A stretch of DNA of 64,000 nucleotides from the NCBI GenBank assembly GCA_950295325.1, contig OX485805.1, forward strand, positions 1,548,501 to 1,612,500. The letters run 5' to 3'. A model generated the notes under the pieces. The model was not told the origin of the DNA and did not search any database. It saw only the letters and a program-made list of their open reading frames with translations. The stretch comes from Polytrichum commune (taxonomy: Eukaryota; Streptophyta; Polytrichopsida; Polytrichales; Polytrichaceae). The position numbers were made by a program, and so were the translations under genes. Each line of letters begins with the position of its first letter. The first letter of the stretch is position 1. Below, one piece after another: positions 23,710 to 34,800 of this stretch.

Positions 23710-26450
23710 CACACCTATACATAATTGTATTGATATCTGATACACAAACTTTGATTACCGTAAGGCCATGATAGTAGCACATCTATTGTCCTAGGTAACA
23801 TGGGTTGCATTAAATTCAATATTGTCAATTTTGTCTCTAAACCTTAGGGGCCCCTTCCATACATCAACATTTACTTCAACAAAACTAATTATACTAGCCT
23901 TCTGCATGTACTATACGTGAGGAAAAACATTTTTTAGTACCTCATGTACATTACCTACATTAATTAATACTCAAACAATACCAATTGTTGCTCCAAGTAG
24001 CATTATTGGCCCAAAAAAACATAATGGAGAGAAAGGGAGGGTAGGGTATCCACATAGTAATAAGGCAAGCAATATTAAGTTGGTGACGCAAGGGGGATAC
24101 CCTCATGCGCTCGTACGTGGTACCCTAAACCCTAAACCCTATAACCACCCAACCCTAAACAAACATGTGGACATAGAGATGCAAGCATGGTTAACTGAAC
24201 AAATCCTGATACAGGTCAAGGCTTAAGTGGACAGTACTTCAAAACAAGCAAGCAAACAATTATACCAGTTGTTGTTCTACTTAACACTATTAACCCATAA
24301 AATATAATGGACAGAAAGGGAGGGTAGGGTATCCAGATAGTAATAAGGCAAGCAATATTAAGTCGGTGACACAAGGGGGATACCCTAAACCCTAAACCCT
24401 AAACCCTATAAACGACTCCCGACTCATGTCAAGGCTTAAAATTCTCTAAAATAAAACCATAAACATTTCAAAAGTCAAGCAAATTTATGTTCACAAATTA
24501 TTCTTGAAGACAGGGTAAGTGGTGAAAGAGTAGGTGACATAAAACAAATATTTATCAAATTGTGAATGGCAATCCTAATTACCCTATATGTAGTCTTAAT
24601 TTGCCTAAGGAAAAGGTACTTGGCCTCAAGTTTATAATGAAACGAAGGGATACAATATGAAAACAATTAATAAGCCTTCAAATCATTTCAGATCATCAAA
24701 GTTATGTTCTAAGTCATATTTATCCATTTGCTTTAAACCTTTACTTTTGAAGATAGGTTTTGAACATCATATATTGTTGTTCTATAATTGAATACTTAAC
24801 ACAACCATACCTGTCACCATGGAAACAAATCTCCAATATAAACAACAATTTGCTACTACTTATACTACCCAATATTTATTCTACATGGCTTAGAATGGGG
24901 TAAACATTCACAGTACAATAGATGGATTTGAAGTGGCCTCTTTTCTTAATCGGACCCCTAATATATTTGATTGGTATGTGATTTGGTGAGGATCAAAGAG
25001 TAATCATCATAATGACACATGTTTAAAAGAGATTGGACAATGTCCTGCTATATTAATAACCTCTCTACACTCAATAGTGAACATAATTGTGAGGACCTAT
25101 GTATCCATTCAAGAAATCAACAAACATGCACTTCTAATAAATCTAAGGATTTAGGGGAGACATGATTTCAATCCAAATTTGCAGATGTTTTATGGTAGAT
25201 GTGCTAATGCACACGAGTTTTGTTATGTAAATCTAATTGATAGAGGTTGGAGAACATGAAAATGATCAATCAACATCCACAGACCCTATCTACTAATAGG
25301 GAAGGTGAAAACATTGAACACTAGATATAGAGCCTGGAATTGTTCTTTTTAGATATATGAACACCTACAGGTACAAGGTAAACAACACAATTGATTATGT
25401 TGAGTATGCATATTAGTGTGAATTATACAGCTAATAAAAATGAAATTCAAAATTGTTGCTGATACTTTGATAATAGTTGGTGCACCGCACATTGACACCC
25501 TCCCGATTGTTGCCATGTGGCACACAGTGATATTGTTCACACTCATTCACATAAGGTAGATGTGTCCTAAATGGTTACTCTTGCCAACTAGCCCTCTTCT
25601 CTTAGGATATGTAGCAGTCTAAGATAATTAGCAAGTCTACATTGAGGCCATAGCCACTTCCCTCATAATTTTGGAACACAAATGAATATCTTATTCATTA
25701 TCAAATTGAAGATTCTTGTGTCCATTAAATGGTCCTATAGGTCTCTCCAACGATGTTTATATTATCTTCTGAGCATGCGGTCCACTCTCTTTTAAAGACA
25801 TGTCTCTTTGATATCCGTTTTCAAAGCCACGCCAAGCCATATACCACTAAATATATAGGTGTCTCATTAAGATAAGTAACCAAACTACGCACATCTACCT
25901 TACTTGATGTAGCTTGGGTACTTTGGCATCTTGCTTAAACTTTCAATTGCTTATATGATAGTGCAAGGGATTCGCTTGCCAAACCTTATGATATACATAT
26001 CTGAGCTAATTAGGGATGTGGAGATCCAAATATGATATCAAATTATCTAGAAATATAATGTAGAACCATTTTCTAAAATAATCCCAACATGAGTTGCTAG
26101 AGTACTATATATAGGCTATAAAATTAACATTCTTGGCTCATATCATAAATTGGAGGCATGAGTAGACTTTTATATTGATCAATTAAGTAGAACTCTAAGA
26201 ATGTTGTTATTAAATTGTTATCCACCCTGCTAGGAATTCTCCAAAACTTATACATGTTTAATGGATGTCATCTCACAATATTGGATGTAGTTCGTAGGTT
26301 AACATTTATAAGTGGCAAATTAACAAAGAGGGGAATAAATTATTCTTAACATTTAACAAATTTTACATTCTAGTTAGCAATATGAGAGGAGTACGATTTT
26401 GTTAACAAATACAATTATGAGTTAACATGTGGAAGTGTAACATTTATCGA
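23710..26450. other. AT-rich non-coding region with telomere-like tracts
   Basis: No gene is recognisable. A segment of about 100 bp is duplicated (near 24025-24145 and 24310-24410). Both copies contain GGGAGGGTAGGGTATCC and end in CCCTAAA tracts at 24122-24141 and 24382-24408. The rest is unstructured AT-rich DNA. Confidence 0.6.
24025..24410. repeat. Duplicated segment ending in CCCTAAA repeats
   Basis: Two copies about 285 bp apart, each ending in two to four telomere-type units. Within each, AGGGTATCC and GGATACCCT form an inverted pair. Confidence 0.8.
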
Positions 26451-26572
26451 GGGTGGACTCTAGCACTCACAAAAAGACCAATAGATATATGCCACGTAAG
26501 GGTTACGCGTGGCCTTTGGGAGCGGGGTGATGGGATGTCTAGGTAGGGGCGTTGGGAGGGAGTGGATGCAAC

Positions 26573-26930
26573 GTTTAGGGTTTAGGGATTCGTGCATTCT
26601 CCCTTTCCCTCTTTCCTCTTGCTCTTCGTGCTTGCTTTTCGCGCTCTTTGCTCTTTGCTCTTTGTGTTTGCTCTTCGCTCTTCCTGCTTGCTTTTCGCTC
26701 TTTGCTCTTCGTGCTCTTCGTGCTCTTCGCGCTTCGCCCTTGCTGGTCGCCTCACCCTTGCTGGTCCTCATTCTCCTCCTTCACCATTGCTGCTCCTCCT
26801 CCTCCTTCTCCTCCTTCTCCCTTGCTACTATTGTTGGTCCTCCTTCTCCTCCTCCTCCTTCTTGTTGTTTCTCCTCTTTCTCCTCCTCCTTGCTCTTCCT
26901 TTGTTGCTTCGTGTCTTAGTTCCATAAGAG
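26573..26930. repeat. Telomere-like motif followed by CT-rich triplet low-complexity DNA
   Basis: Two TTTAGGG units (26573-26587, the opposite strand sense to the other tracts) are followed by about 340 bp of pyrimidine-rich CTT/CTC repeats. Long Ser/Leu or Arg/Lys frames on both strands here are low-complexity artefacts. Confidence 0.8.
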
Positions 26931-27749
26931 CGCCAGGAGCTCCAGGCAGGTGTTTTTTTCTTTCCCTCATTGCAAGATGTGCTCTTCCAGGTGCTAATTA
27001 GGTGATTTGAATTTATGTATTGATGCACAAGAGGAGGATTGTGAGTATTGTGTGAGCATGCAATGTTTTGTTGCACTCACAATTGCAAGTAACATCAGAA
27101 ATTGAGTAGTTTTTTGCTTGCAGTCTCATTACGACATTAATGGAGTAGTTTCAGTTGTTGCAAGGGTTTTAGGGTTGGAGTATTTTCAGTTGTTTCAGAG
27201 TGCTCCTCCTTTCAGTTTGTAATTGTCTTCACTTCACTTGAATTCACTTTTTCCAAGTTCTAAGAAATCATGTGTTTTGCTTTGTTCACTTCAATGTGAT
27301 GTCCATGTTCAATCCAGTGCAGTCTTTGTAGTAGGGGTTTTTTGTGGGTTTGATGCATTTGAGGAGCAACACACAGTTTAGTTGATTCTTGAATGTGCAC
27401 ATTGCATTACCAGAGGTTTCTAACTTCAATTTTATTGTTATTTTGCAGTCTCTCCTAGCTGCAGCTGTGGTTTAGGAGCAAACATTGTACAAATGTAAGT
27501 GTTTCCTACAACATTGCAATTATGAAATGGTACATTTTTCGTTTGGAGTGTAGAATCTGCTATTGCAATGCAACACCTGATACATTCTAATTTGGAGTGC
27601 AAATCCATGTTGCATTCCAAGTTAAGATGAACATTGCACATGAATGGAATGCAACAAAAAAGCTGTTCCGAAAATTTCGGAACAGTATCCAGAAACACAT
27701 TAATTGTGCAAAGTAATTAAATTCAGAGTAATTAAAAAATGGCATGAAG
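26931..27749. other. Non-coding leader-like stretch upstream of the palindrome array
   Basis: No conserved frame. It may be part of the 5' region of the ParB/methyltransferase-like gene, whose start codon at 28401 directly follows an acceptor-like TTTGCAG, implying an upstream non-coding exon. Confidence 0.35.
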
Positions 27750-28346
27750 TTTACGAACGCGCGTCCGTAAACTTCAGGGAACCCTGGGAATATGCATCGC
27801 ACTATGTGTGTAACAGTTTACGGACGCACGTCCGTAAATTGTAGAGATATTATGAATGAGAAGTTTAGGGACGCACGTCCGTAAACTTGAGATATCTAAG
27901 TACACTAAATCTAATACATGATACGTGTGCAGAGTTTACGGACGCGCGTCCGTAAACTAGGCAGAGAAACTATGAAAATCTCAGAGTATAATACATGTCA
28001 TGGGTTTTCAAAATAAGTTCTACAAAATATACAAGTTCTACACAACAAAAACAAACTTATTTTCCAAAAATTTACGGACGCACGTCCGTAAATTAGGGCT
28101 ACATAATAATAATAAACATATTATATTCATGAAATATAGAAATATAGACTTTTGGATGATATATGTGCAGAGTTTACGGACGCGCATCCGTAAACTCTGC
28201 ACATATATCATGTATGAGATTTATTTTTATAAGATATCTTAAGTTTACGGACGTGCGTCCGTAAACTTGACATGTACTATAACATAATACATAACCACAT
28301 TCTATAAGAAAGGGTACGCAAAGGTTTACGACCGCGCGTTTGTAAG
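27750..28346. repeat. Palindrome family B array upstream of the ParB/methyltransferase-like gene
   Basis: Eight copies of the TTACGGACGCGCGTCCGTAA type at 27750, 27817, 27864, 27935, 28071, 28173, 28244 and 28325 (the last degenerate). The copy at 28173 is embedded in a longer inverted repeat, 28156-28211, with 28-bp arms and one mismatch. This is the same family as around gene B, 7 kb away. Confidence 0.95.
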
Positions 28347-29704
28347 ATAGGCTCTGCATCCCTAGACCTTAATACTGACTTGTATATTTTACATTTGCAG
28401 ATGGAATCTACAAAAAGACCCGCTATTGATATATTCGCAGAGCTTCTCCATCCTCCGCTTCCAGACGCCATCAAAAACATAAGCCACAACGACCATTACA
28501 AGCCACGCGAAGACATTGTAGAAAACTGGACAATTATTGTAGAAAAAGACGAAAATGATATATTTGTCCTTAGATTTGCCTATAAAATAAAAGCAGATAT
28601 AGATGAATCCGAGAAGTGGATCAAGGTTAAAAGCTGGACAGTAGAATGTGCGGTAGCCCAAGGTGATTATGTTGTCATTGACCTTGAAAAGAAAAATGAT
28701 AGGATCACATTCATTTTGCACGAGTTGTACCATCCGTTCAACAAAAATGAATGTGAAAATGCCAGCCCAGATGCGTCTTGCTTCAATCTACATAATGAAT
28801 TCCAAGACTATGCATGTAATGCACCTTGGACGGGTAAACGGCTTGGACGTCTCTTGAACAATGTCACAAGAGTAAATGGGGCATTACTCGAAGCCAAGAA
28901 AAGAAAGGAGAAAAAACCAGTTCCTGAACGACCTAAACGTGTTCCTAAACACGTGCCAGAAGCCTCCAGACCCTCACAGAGTGGGGCATCAAGAGGGAAC
29001 AAGCAGGCCAATAAACGCTCCCATTCACAGATGGAGTCGTCAGGGCTAACAGAGGGTCCAGATGTGAGCTCTACTCTTACTGTCGCACCACTCCTGAAGA
29101 AATGACAACGACCTGACGTCAAACTCTCCACAAAGATTTTCCAAAAGTTTGACGAGAAGACAAAGGGTTGCTGGCCACTTGGCAGGTATTTCACGTTTGA
29201 TGTGGATGTCTACAAATGCCACAAGGGGACGGAGAGTATGAATACTCGTGCTAAAGAAGAGACCGGGGTGTGGTGGCAAATGGATAACATTATGAACAAC
29301 CCCAAATTTGATAGACAAACCATATGTGTGACACCAAAGGATCATGTGATTGAAGTCACAGCACAAAATTGGCCAATTCTCAAAGATGGAGAGTTCTACA
29401 TAGTCGACGGCCAACATAGTGTGATGGCTGCAAAAGCTCTCCTAGAGGACGATGAGTGGAAGAGCCTTTTGAAAGAGACAATCCGATACTAGAAGACATT
29501 TGTCGTCCATTCCAAATACTCGAACCAGCTCATCGCAATATCTGTCTTCATGAACCAAGGGAATAAAGTGAGGCAGTTCGAGGCTTCATAGACAGCCAAC
29601 ATCGTGGCTGGAAGGACCTTGTGGGTGGAGCACGATTGTCCCCCCAAAAAGAGGGAGAATGCAGTCATCAAGAATCCCAAATGGCAGGTATGTCTCAGTA
29701 TAAT

Positions 29705-29726
29705 TTTACGGACGCGCGTCCATAAA
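29705..29726. repeat. Palindrome family B copy in intron 1 of copy 1
   Basis: TTACGGACGCGCGTCCATAA, one mismatch. It lies in the 117-bp intron 29688-29804. Confidence 0.95.
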
Positions 29727-31169
29727 CCTCTTCTCATCTCCTTCCAATTCTTTAATTCCTTCAATTTAAACTCTGCTGATTTCTTGTAATACATGGCATT
29801 GCAGACATTCAGCAATGCCATCTTGACAAAGTTCTCCAGCATTGACTTGAAGACAAGCGGCATGAAGACGGTGCAGGAGCTGAAGGGGGAACTTAAGCTC
29901 ATCACTGCCACAGAAGAGATATGGGCAATTTGGTTGCGCCTATTCGATGCCCACAACAACGGAGACCTTATCAATCCAGATGCAGAGAACACGTACAAGA
30001 GCGACTCGAAGGTTAAGATGCCACCTATCCTGAGAGAGTTCTTTCGTCCCGTCCAAGGATTGCTCGACTCCGAACTGTACAGAGCGGCACAACACATCCT
30101 ATTGGAGACTCCGAGGAGGACACTGCCCTACCCCAAAATCTTTCTGAAGCAACCGAAGCACATGAGGCCTTCTACGTACCACATTAAGGAATGGTGCGAA
30201 TACAGGAAGAAGAAGACCATGGCTATAAGGGAGATAAACAAACTGCTGCCCTCCCACAACCTCACTAATACAGATGGGGAGATAATGTGGGAAAACTGGA
30301 GGACGCTCAAGGAGGAGTATCACATCAATGGGGTCTCCATGCGATCATTGATAAGAGGCGCATCTCCCATCTTAGCCCAAAGATCTAGGAGGAACGAGAA
30401 GAAAGGGTCTATCGACGAAAGAGAGACGGCGTTGTATGTCCATTTCCTTGACAGAAAAAAGAAAGTAAAATTCGGAGGGGTCGCAAGATTCTGCACTGTT
30501 ACAACGGCCTTGAAGTTTGGCACATGGGACACACATGCTTCAAGAGCCTCTGTGAGAGATGACCCCCGGGGTTGTCCGTTCGCACTATTTGATTTCCATG
30601 CATTTCCCGGATCTTGGAGACAAAACGCTAGCGGGACCGCTTTCTATGACAACTTCTTCAAGGCCTTCAAGAGGTATCGGTCGCCTGCCCTCTTCGAGCC
30701 AAATGTGTGGCTCTGGATCGTAGATCAAGAGAGGTCCGCATCGGTCGTCCAGCTTTACACATTGACGATGAACCTCCAATACGATCTTTACCACAACACA
30801 TACATCCCCGCGAAGACGGAAAGGATCAGTGTTATTGAAGAGGCAAGAGGGGCGAAGCAGGTCGGGGCTTTGGCACTTTATTTCTTGACACACAAGTCTT
30901 CACCAAGTGGACGGATGCCTATCAAAGCGCAGAACGTGTTCAAGAAAGTATACTCGTTGCCACCACCACACCCCAAGGAGCTTGTCGCGGAGACTATGTA
31001 TGCAATCTACCCAGCGTACGAGCTCCGAATGGATTTTTATATTGGAGTCTTGAAGGCTGTGACTGTGATGAATGAAACAGTTTACAACGTCTTCGGAGGC
31101 ACCAAATTTGTTTATGCGGCATTGGTAAGTACTTGGATGCACCTCTTTCCATGCTCATCTGAATTGAAC

Positions 31170-31240
31170 TTTACGGACGCGCGTCCGTAACATTGCCCAA
31201 ACAAATATGCAGTGTAAATTTACGGCGGCGCGTCCGTAAA
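31170..31240. repeat. Two palindrome family B copies in intron 2 of copy 1
   Basis: Copies at 31170-31191 (perfect core) and 31219-31240 (core with GGCGGC in place of GGACGC) within the intron 31125-31321. Confidence 0.95.
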
Positions 31241-32652
31241 TTACATTGCTTCATGCTTATATTTGTCCTCATACTTGCTCGCAACAATGGAATGACTATA
31301 ATTTCCTTGTTTTTGGTGCAGATGCTTGGGTTGCAAGTAAATTCGTTTGTGGAGGCTCGCGACATGGATGAGGCGAATAATCATAGGGTTTTTGCCTCCA
31401 AAATGGATATCGAAGACATTATTGATGTCCTTACCCCCCATCCTGTGGTGCCTCTTGCGTCAAGAGAAGAGGGAACTCCTGCGACGGAGTGGGACAGTGA
31501 TGGAGACCAAGATCCTGTCTCCCCAAGAGAGCAGCCTGCCAGACAAGATCACGTACCCGGCCTTGTTCGTGATCCTGTTCATCCACATCAATTTCTCTTG
31601 GGCGAAGACCGCATGGATACAGAGGGGGCGCATGAAGACTTCACTCCAATGAGGGTCCATCCTACCCCTATTTCCTCTCCCTTTGGGACTCCCACTTCTC
31701 GAGTTGGGTTTCCTTCCACTGCGGGTCCATCGCGTGCTGCTGGGCTTATGGCAGAGAAGGATGTGGACGTTGCGACAGAAGCCGGATGCACAACCTCATC
31801 TGGAGGGGGCTCTGAACAGGCAGAGCTACCACCTATGGAGGGTAGAGATGTGCTAGAGTTGATTTTGAGGCCGGATATCGCCTCATACCGTGAGAGTCGT
31901 CGATAGAGGAAGAAGACTCCTTACAACAAGTACCCTGAAGGCGTCGTCTTGGAACTCTCTGATGAAGACGATGATGAGGTTAGGATGTACAATGCCCTCT
32001 CTGCGTTGCCTTCTGAACCTGGCAAGGTGAAGAAAAAACCGATGTCTGTGGCCGAATTGGACGAGAAATTGGAGAAGAGAATGAAGGAAAAGCTTGACCA
32101 ACGGCTTCAAGAAGCTAACGAAGAGCACGCCAAAAAGATGGCCGCCATCCAAGCTGAGATGGAGGAGGCTAGGTTGGAGTCTGCTCGAAGGCACGCCGAT
32201 CTCATGGCTCAAAATCAACAATTCTTGGCCCAGAGCCAACAATTTATGAGCCTCATGCAGAGCTTGCAAGCAAGACCCCCAGTACTGTATGCAGCTCCCG
32301 ATGCCGGCATGTCGATGCCTCCCACTCTCATGCGGCCTCCCTCTAGTAGCCATACGGTGTACATACCTGAGCATGCCTATCCAGCCCCCACGTTGTATGT
32401 CCCGCCCTCTCCCCAGGTTGCCGCCACCCCAGAGCCCTCCTCTCATACGGTACGAGAGGAGGAGAGACCTGCACGTTATACGGCAGGTGCTCACGAGAAA
32501 GGCGCCATTGAAAACAACACAACCATTGGCAGCCAAGAAGATGAAGATATGCGGGGTAGCCAAGACGCCACAGATGAAAATCAACCTTATGTCGATACCC
32601 AGGGGTCGCAAGCGGCTGGAGGCGCCTTGGTGGTGGAGGATAGCTTGCACAA

Positions 32653-32787
32653 TTTTGCGGACGCGCGTCTGGAACCTGTGCCCACGATGGGGCCTGGTGA
32701 GGGAGGCACTGCTGGCGAGGGCCTCGCCGCTGAAGAGGTAATCCACCTTTGAGCTTGCCTCCCACGTTATGGACGCGCGTCCGAAAC
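32653..32787. repeat. Two degenerate palindrome family B copies at the 3' end of copy 1
   Basis: The copy at 32653-32674 (TTGCGGACGCGCGTCTGGAA) lies within the open last exon and is translated as part of the C-terminus. The copy at 32766-32787 lies just after the stop codon. Confidence 0.85.
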
Positions 32788-33145
32788 TTCCTTGTCTGCC
32801 AACTTCATGGCGTGTGTATATTGTCGAGTTCGATGCTCGACTTCGCCCGGTGGGTGGATGCAATTTTGCCAGCATGGATGCAATTTTGCCAGCATAGATT
32901 CAATTAGTTTTAGGGGAGACCTTTTGTGACAATGTAAATTATTCGCGAAATGTATTAAACCAAGCACATTAATACAAATTTTTTGAACTGGGTATTCGTA
33001 TTCTTTTTGCCTTATATTTGTTTGTTCAGTTTGTGCATGCTTGTCAATTGGTTTTCATGGGTAGTACCATTCACCTAGATAGTATTTTCCATCACAGGGT
33101 CCGTCGGAGATATGTCGCAACCCTGCTGAAAGACCAAGCCGGCCC

Positions 33146-33865
33146 ATGAGGAAACCATTCATAATATTTGACCTCAATGGGGTGCTTTGTCATTCCATGC
33201 ATATCTCCAATAGTGCGTCGAAGGGTCCCTTCCGTAGTCCACAAGACATGGATTACGGCGGACAGTTCGATACTCTCATTAACAAGAAGGTTGTACGGGC
33301 CCGGCCGGGGTTGAGGTGCTTCCTTCGTGATGTCCTTGGCTTGGCCCATGTCATCATCTGGAGCTCTATGCTCATGGACAACACGAAGGCCATCGTCGGT
33401 TTCCTTTTCCGAGAACTCGCAATGCCATGCTTGCTTCTCGGTCAAGAACACTGCGATGACCTTTATGACCGTAATGGCAACATTGTACCCAAGGTCGGAG
33501 GAGGCCGAGGGCCTCAATTCCTAAAGGTACTGAGGAAGAACCTTTGGGTGGGCGTCCCTATGTTGGAGGGGGTGCCCCACGGTTGTTGGCCCACCCCGGA
33601 GAACACGCTCCTCATTGACGACAGCTCGGCAAAGAGTATTCTCAATCCCCCGGGCAGTTGCATATTCCCGGATCCTTGGGAGAGTGATAGAAATGACAAC
33701 TTTCTAGAGAATGAACTAGGACCCTACATTAGGAGGCTTGCCTATCACCCCGGAAGTGTCCCGGATTTTGTCCTCTCCAACCCCATTGGCAATAGGCCTC
33801 TAGGCCCAAGAGATGAGGAATTTAGGAGGTTGTATGGCTATGCCAAACTCAATAAATTAATATGA
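33146..33865 (+). CDS. FCP1/NLI-type HAD phosphatase-like protein
   Basis: A 239-residue frame. Motif I is FIIFDLNGVLC (D9, with N11 where active FCP/SCP phosphatases have the second Asp), followed by a WSS block (motif II position) and LLIDDSS (D158, D159; motif IV). This matches the FCP1-homology/NLI-interacting-factor branch of HAD phosphatases, which act on phosphoserine in proteins such as the RNA polymerase II tail. A DLNG/DVNG variant is, from memory, common in a plant-specific subgroup. The frame is open upstream to an acceptor-like CACAG near 33097 (GPSEICRNPAERPSRP), so an upstream exon is possible. It lies just downstream of the ParB/methyltransferase-like pseudogene on the same strand, inside the palindrome B territory, and may be captured cargo. 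With N11 replacing Asp, activity is uncertain. Confidence 0.7.
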   Translation: MRKPFIIFDLNGVLCHSMHISNSASKGPFRSPQDMDYGGQFDTLINKKVVRARPGLRCFLRDVLGLAHVIIWSSMLMDNTKAIVGFLFRELAMPCLLLGQEHCDDLYDRNGNIVPKVGGGRGPQFLKVLRKNLWVGVPMLEGVPHGCWPTPENTLLIDDSSAKSILNPPGSCIFPDPWESDRNDNFLENELGPYIRRLAYHPGSVPDFVLSNPIGNRPLGPRDEEFRRLYGYAKLNKLI

Positions 33866-33953
33866 GAACTGTTTTTTGGGTTTGTACTTGGACTCTCCAT
33901 GTTTATATCTAACATTTTTCCCTGTATTTTGTAAATGTATTTTTGTGTCTTAG

Positions 33954-34800
33954 TTGCCTCACCAAGCATCCCAAAGTCTCGTACATGGCATGTGTGCATC
34001 TAAACCGGGCCCCAGCTCCCCTTCCATTGGTGTGGCCGACATTTCAATGCCTTCACTATTTCAATTTTCAGCCGTCGATGCCGCCTCTGCTGTTGATTAC
34101 TCCAAAGACTCAGGGTTTGAAGACGAAGTTGTCGATAGCCCTCCTCCAAAGGTTGCAAAACTCAATTACGCTCCATCTCCATCTCCATCTCCCCTCCGCA
34201 ATGAGAAGCACGTTCGAAACCCACGGTCGACCAGACGCCTTTGTATGGATGAACCCTAAATTGATGTCCCGGAGTTTACGAGCGTCCCTGTTGTGCTTGT
34301 GGCCCCCCTCGATGTCGCAGAAGCTCAAACCACCGCCCCGCAGGCCAAGGTGCCCAATTATTGGCATTCTCAAGTTTTTCCTTCATGATTTCCATGCATT
34401 AGTGCATTTCATATTCTTGGGTTTTTCGGACTTCCATCCGTAAACTTATACTAACCCACGTCATTATATGTATTTATGGTCATTGTTTCAGACCCCAATA
34501 CACATGAATGTGGGCCGTTCATCCTCGACTTCGTCATTGGATAGGCGAACACTGAAGACTGCTTCTTGCGAGTCTGATCGTTGTTTGGCCCTACGGAAGA
34601 GTGAAAGACGTTCGGTTTCCCAAACGCATTCGTATTCCACTTATTCGGTAGGGGGTCGGCAAATATGGGCAAATGGCACATATTCGGGGTCGACAAATAG
34701 ACAAGGTTACAGCCGCGGACCCGAGATCTTTAGAGCCATGGAGGCCATGAAAGCAAAAGACCGTGAAACGGCAGTAAATGCTAATAATAGTATTGCATAA
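33954..34800 (+). pseudogene. Small two-exon gene of unknown function, one in-frame stop
   Basis: Exon 1 (33954-34373) follows an acceptor-like TCTTAG. Exon 2 is 34492-34800. The intron 34374-34491 is GT-AG and phase 0. The protein is Ser/Pro-rich and acidic in the first exon, basic and Ser-rich in the second, ending in an Ala-rich helix-like tail; I do not recognise it. An in-frame TAA at 34257-34259 interrupts exon 1, but the frame stays coding-like afterwards. The intron holds a degenerate family B palindrome near 34426. It could be a 3' continuation of the HAD gene. Confidence 0.35.
34426..34447. repeat. Degenerate palindrome family B copy
   Basis: CGGACTTCCATCCGTAAAC, half-conserved, inside the 118-bp intron of the small two-exon gene. 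It is the last family B copy to the right. Confidence 0.6.

Larger units (their letters stand above)
28401..32752 (+). pseudogene. ParB-like + DNA-methyltransferase-like gene, copy 1, with four in-frame stops
   Basis: Exons are 28401-29687, 29805-31124 and 31322-32752, all phase 0 with GT-AG introns, giving about 1346 codons. The ATG at 28401 is the first in the frame. An N-terminal region of unknown type precedes a ParB/DGQHR-like motif, FYIVDGQHSVMAAK (near residue 336). A methyltransferase-like half follows in beta order: a motif-IV-like FALFDFHAFPG near residue 692, where DPPY would be expected, then a motif-I-like VFGGTKFVYAAL near 858 joined to LGLQVNSFVEA by the second intron. The C-terminus is acidic with a predicted coiled coil (about 1115-1190). 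ParB-methylase fusions are known in bacteria and phages. In-frame stops lie at 29103, 29490, 29589 and 31904, yet reading continues in the same frame after each, so this is a recent pseudogene. The altered catalytic motifs suggest it was not an active methylase even when intact. Confidence 0.65.

Noticed and set aside
26460-27076. Arg/Lys-rich and Ser/Leu-rich frames on both strands
   Set aside because: Low-complexity CT/GA triplet DNA gives long open frames in several phases; no domain or splice context.
27750-28346. Family B palindromes as rho-independent-type terminators or hammerhead-like RNAs
   Set aside because: The dyads have no loop and no T-run, occur in introns and upstream arrays, and carry no ribozyme core. 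A DNA-level role is more plausible.
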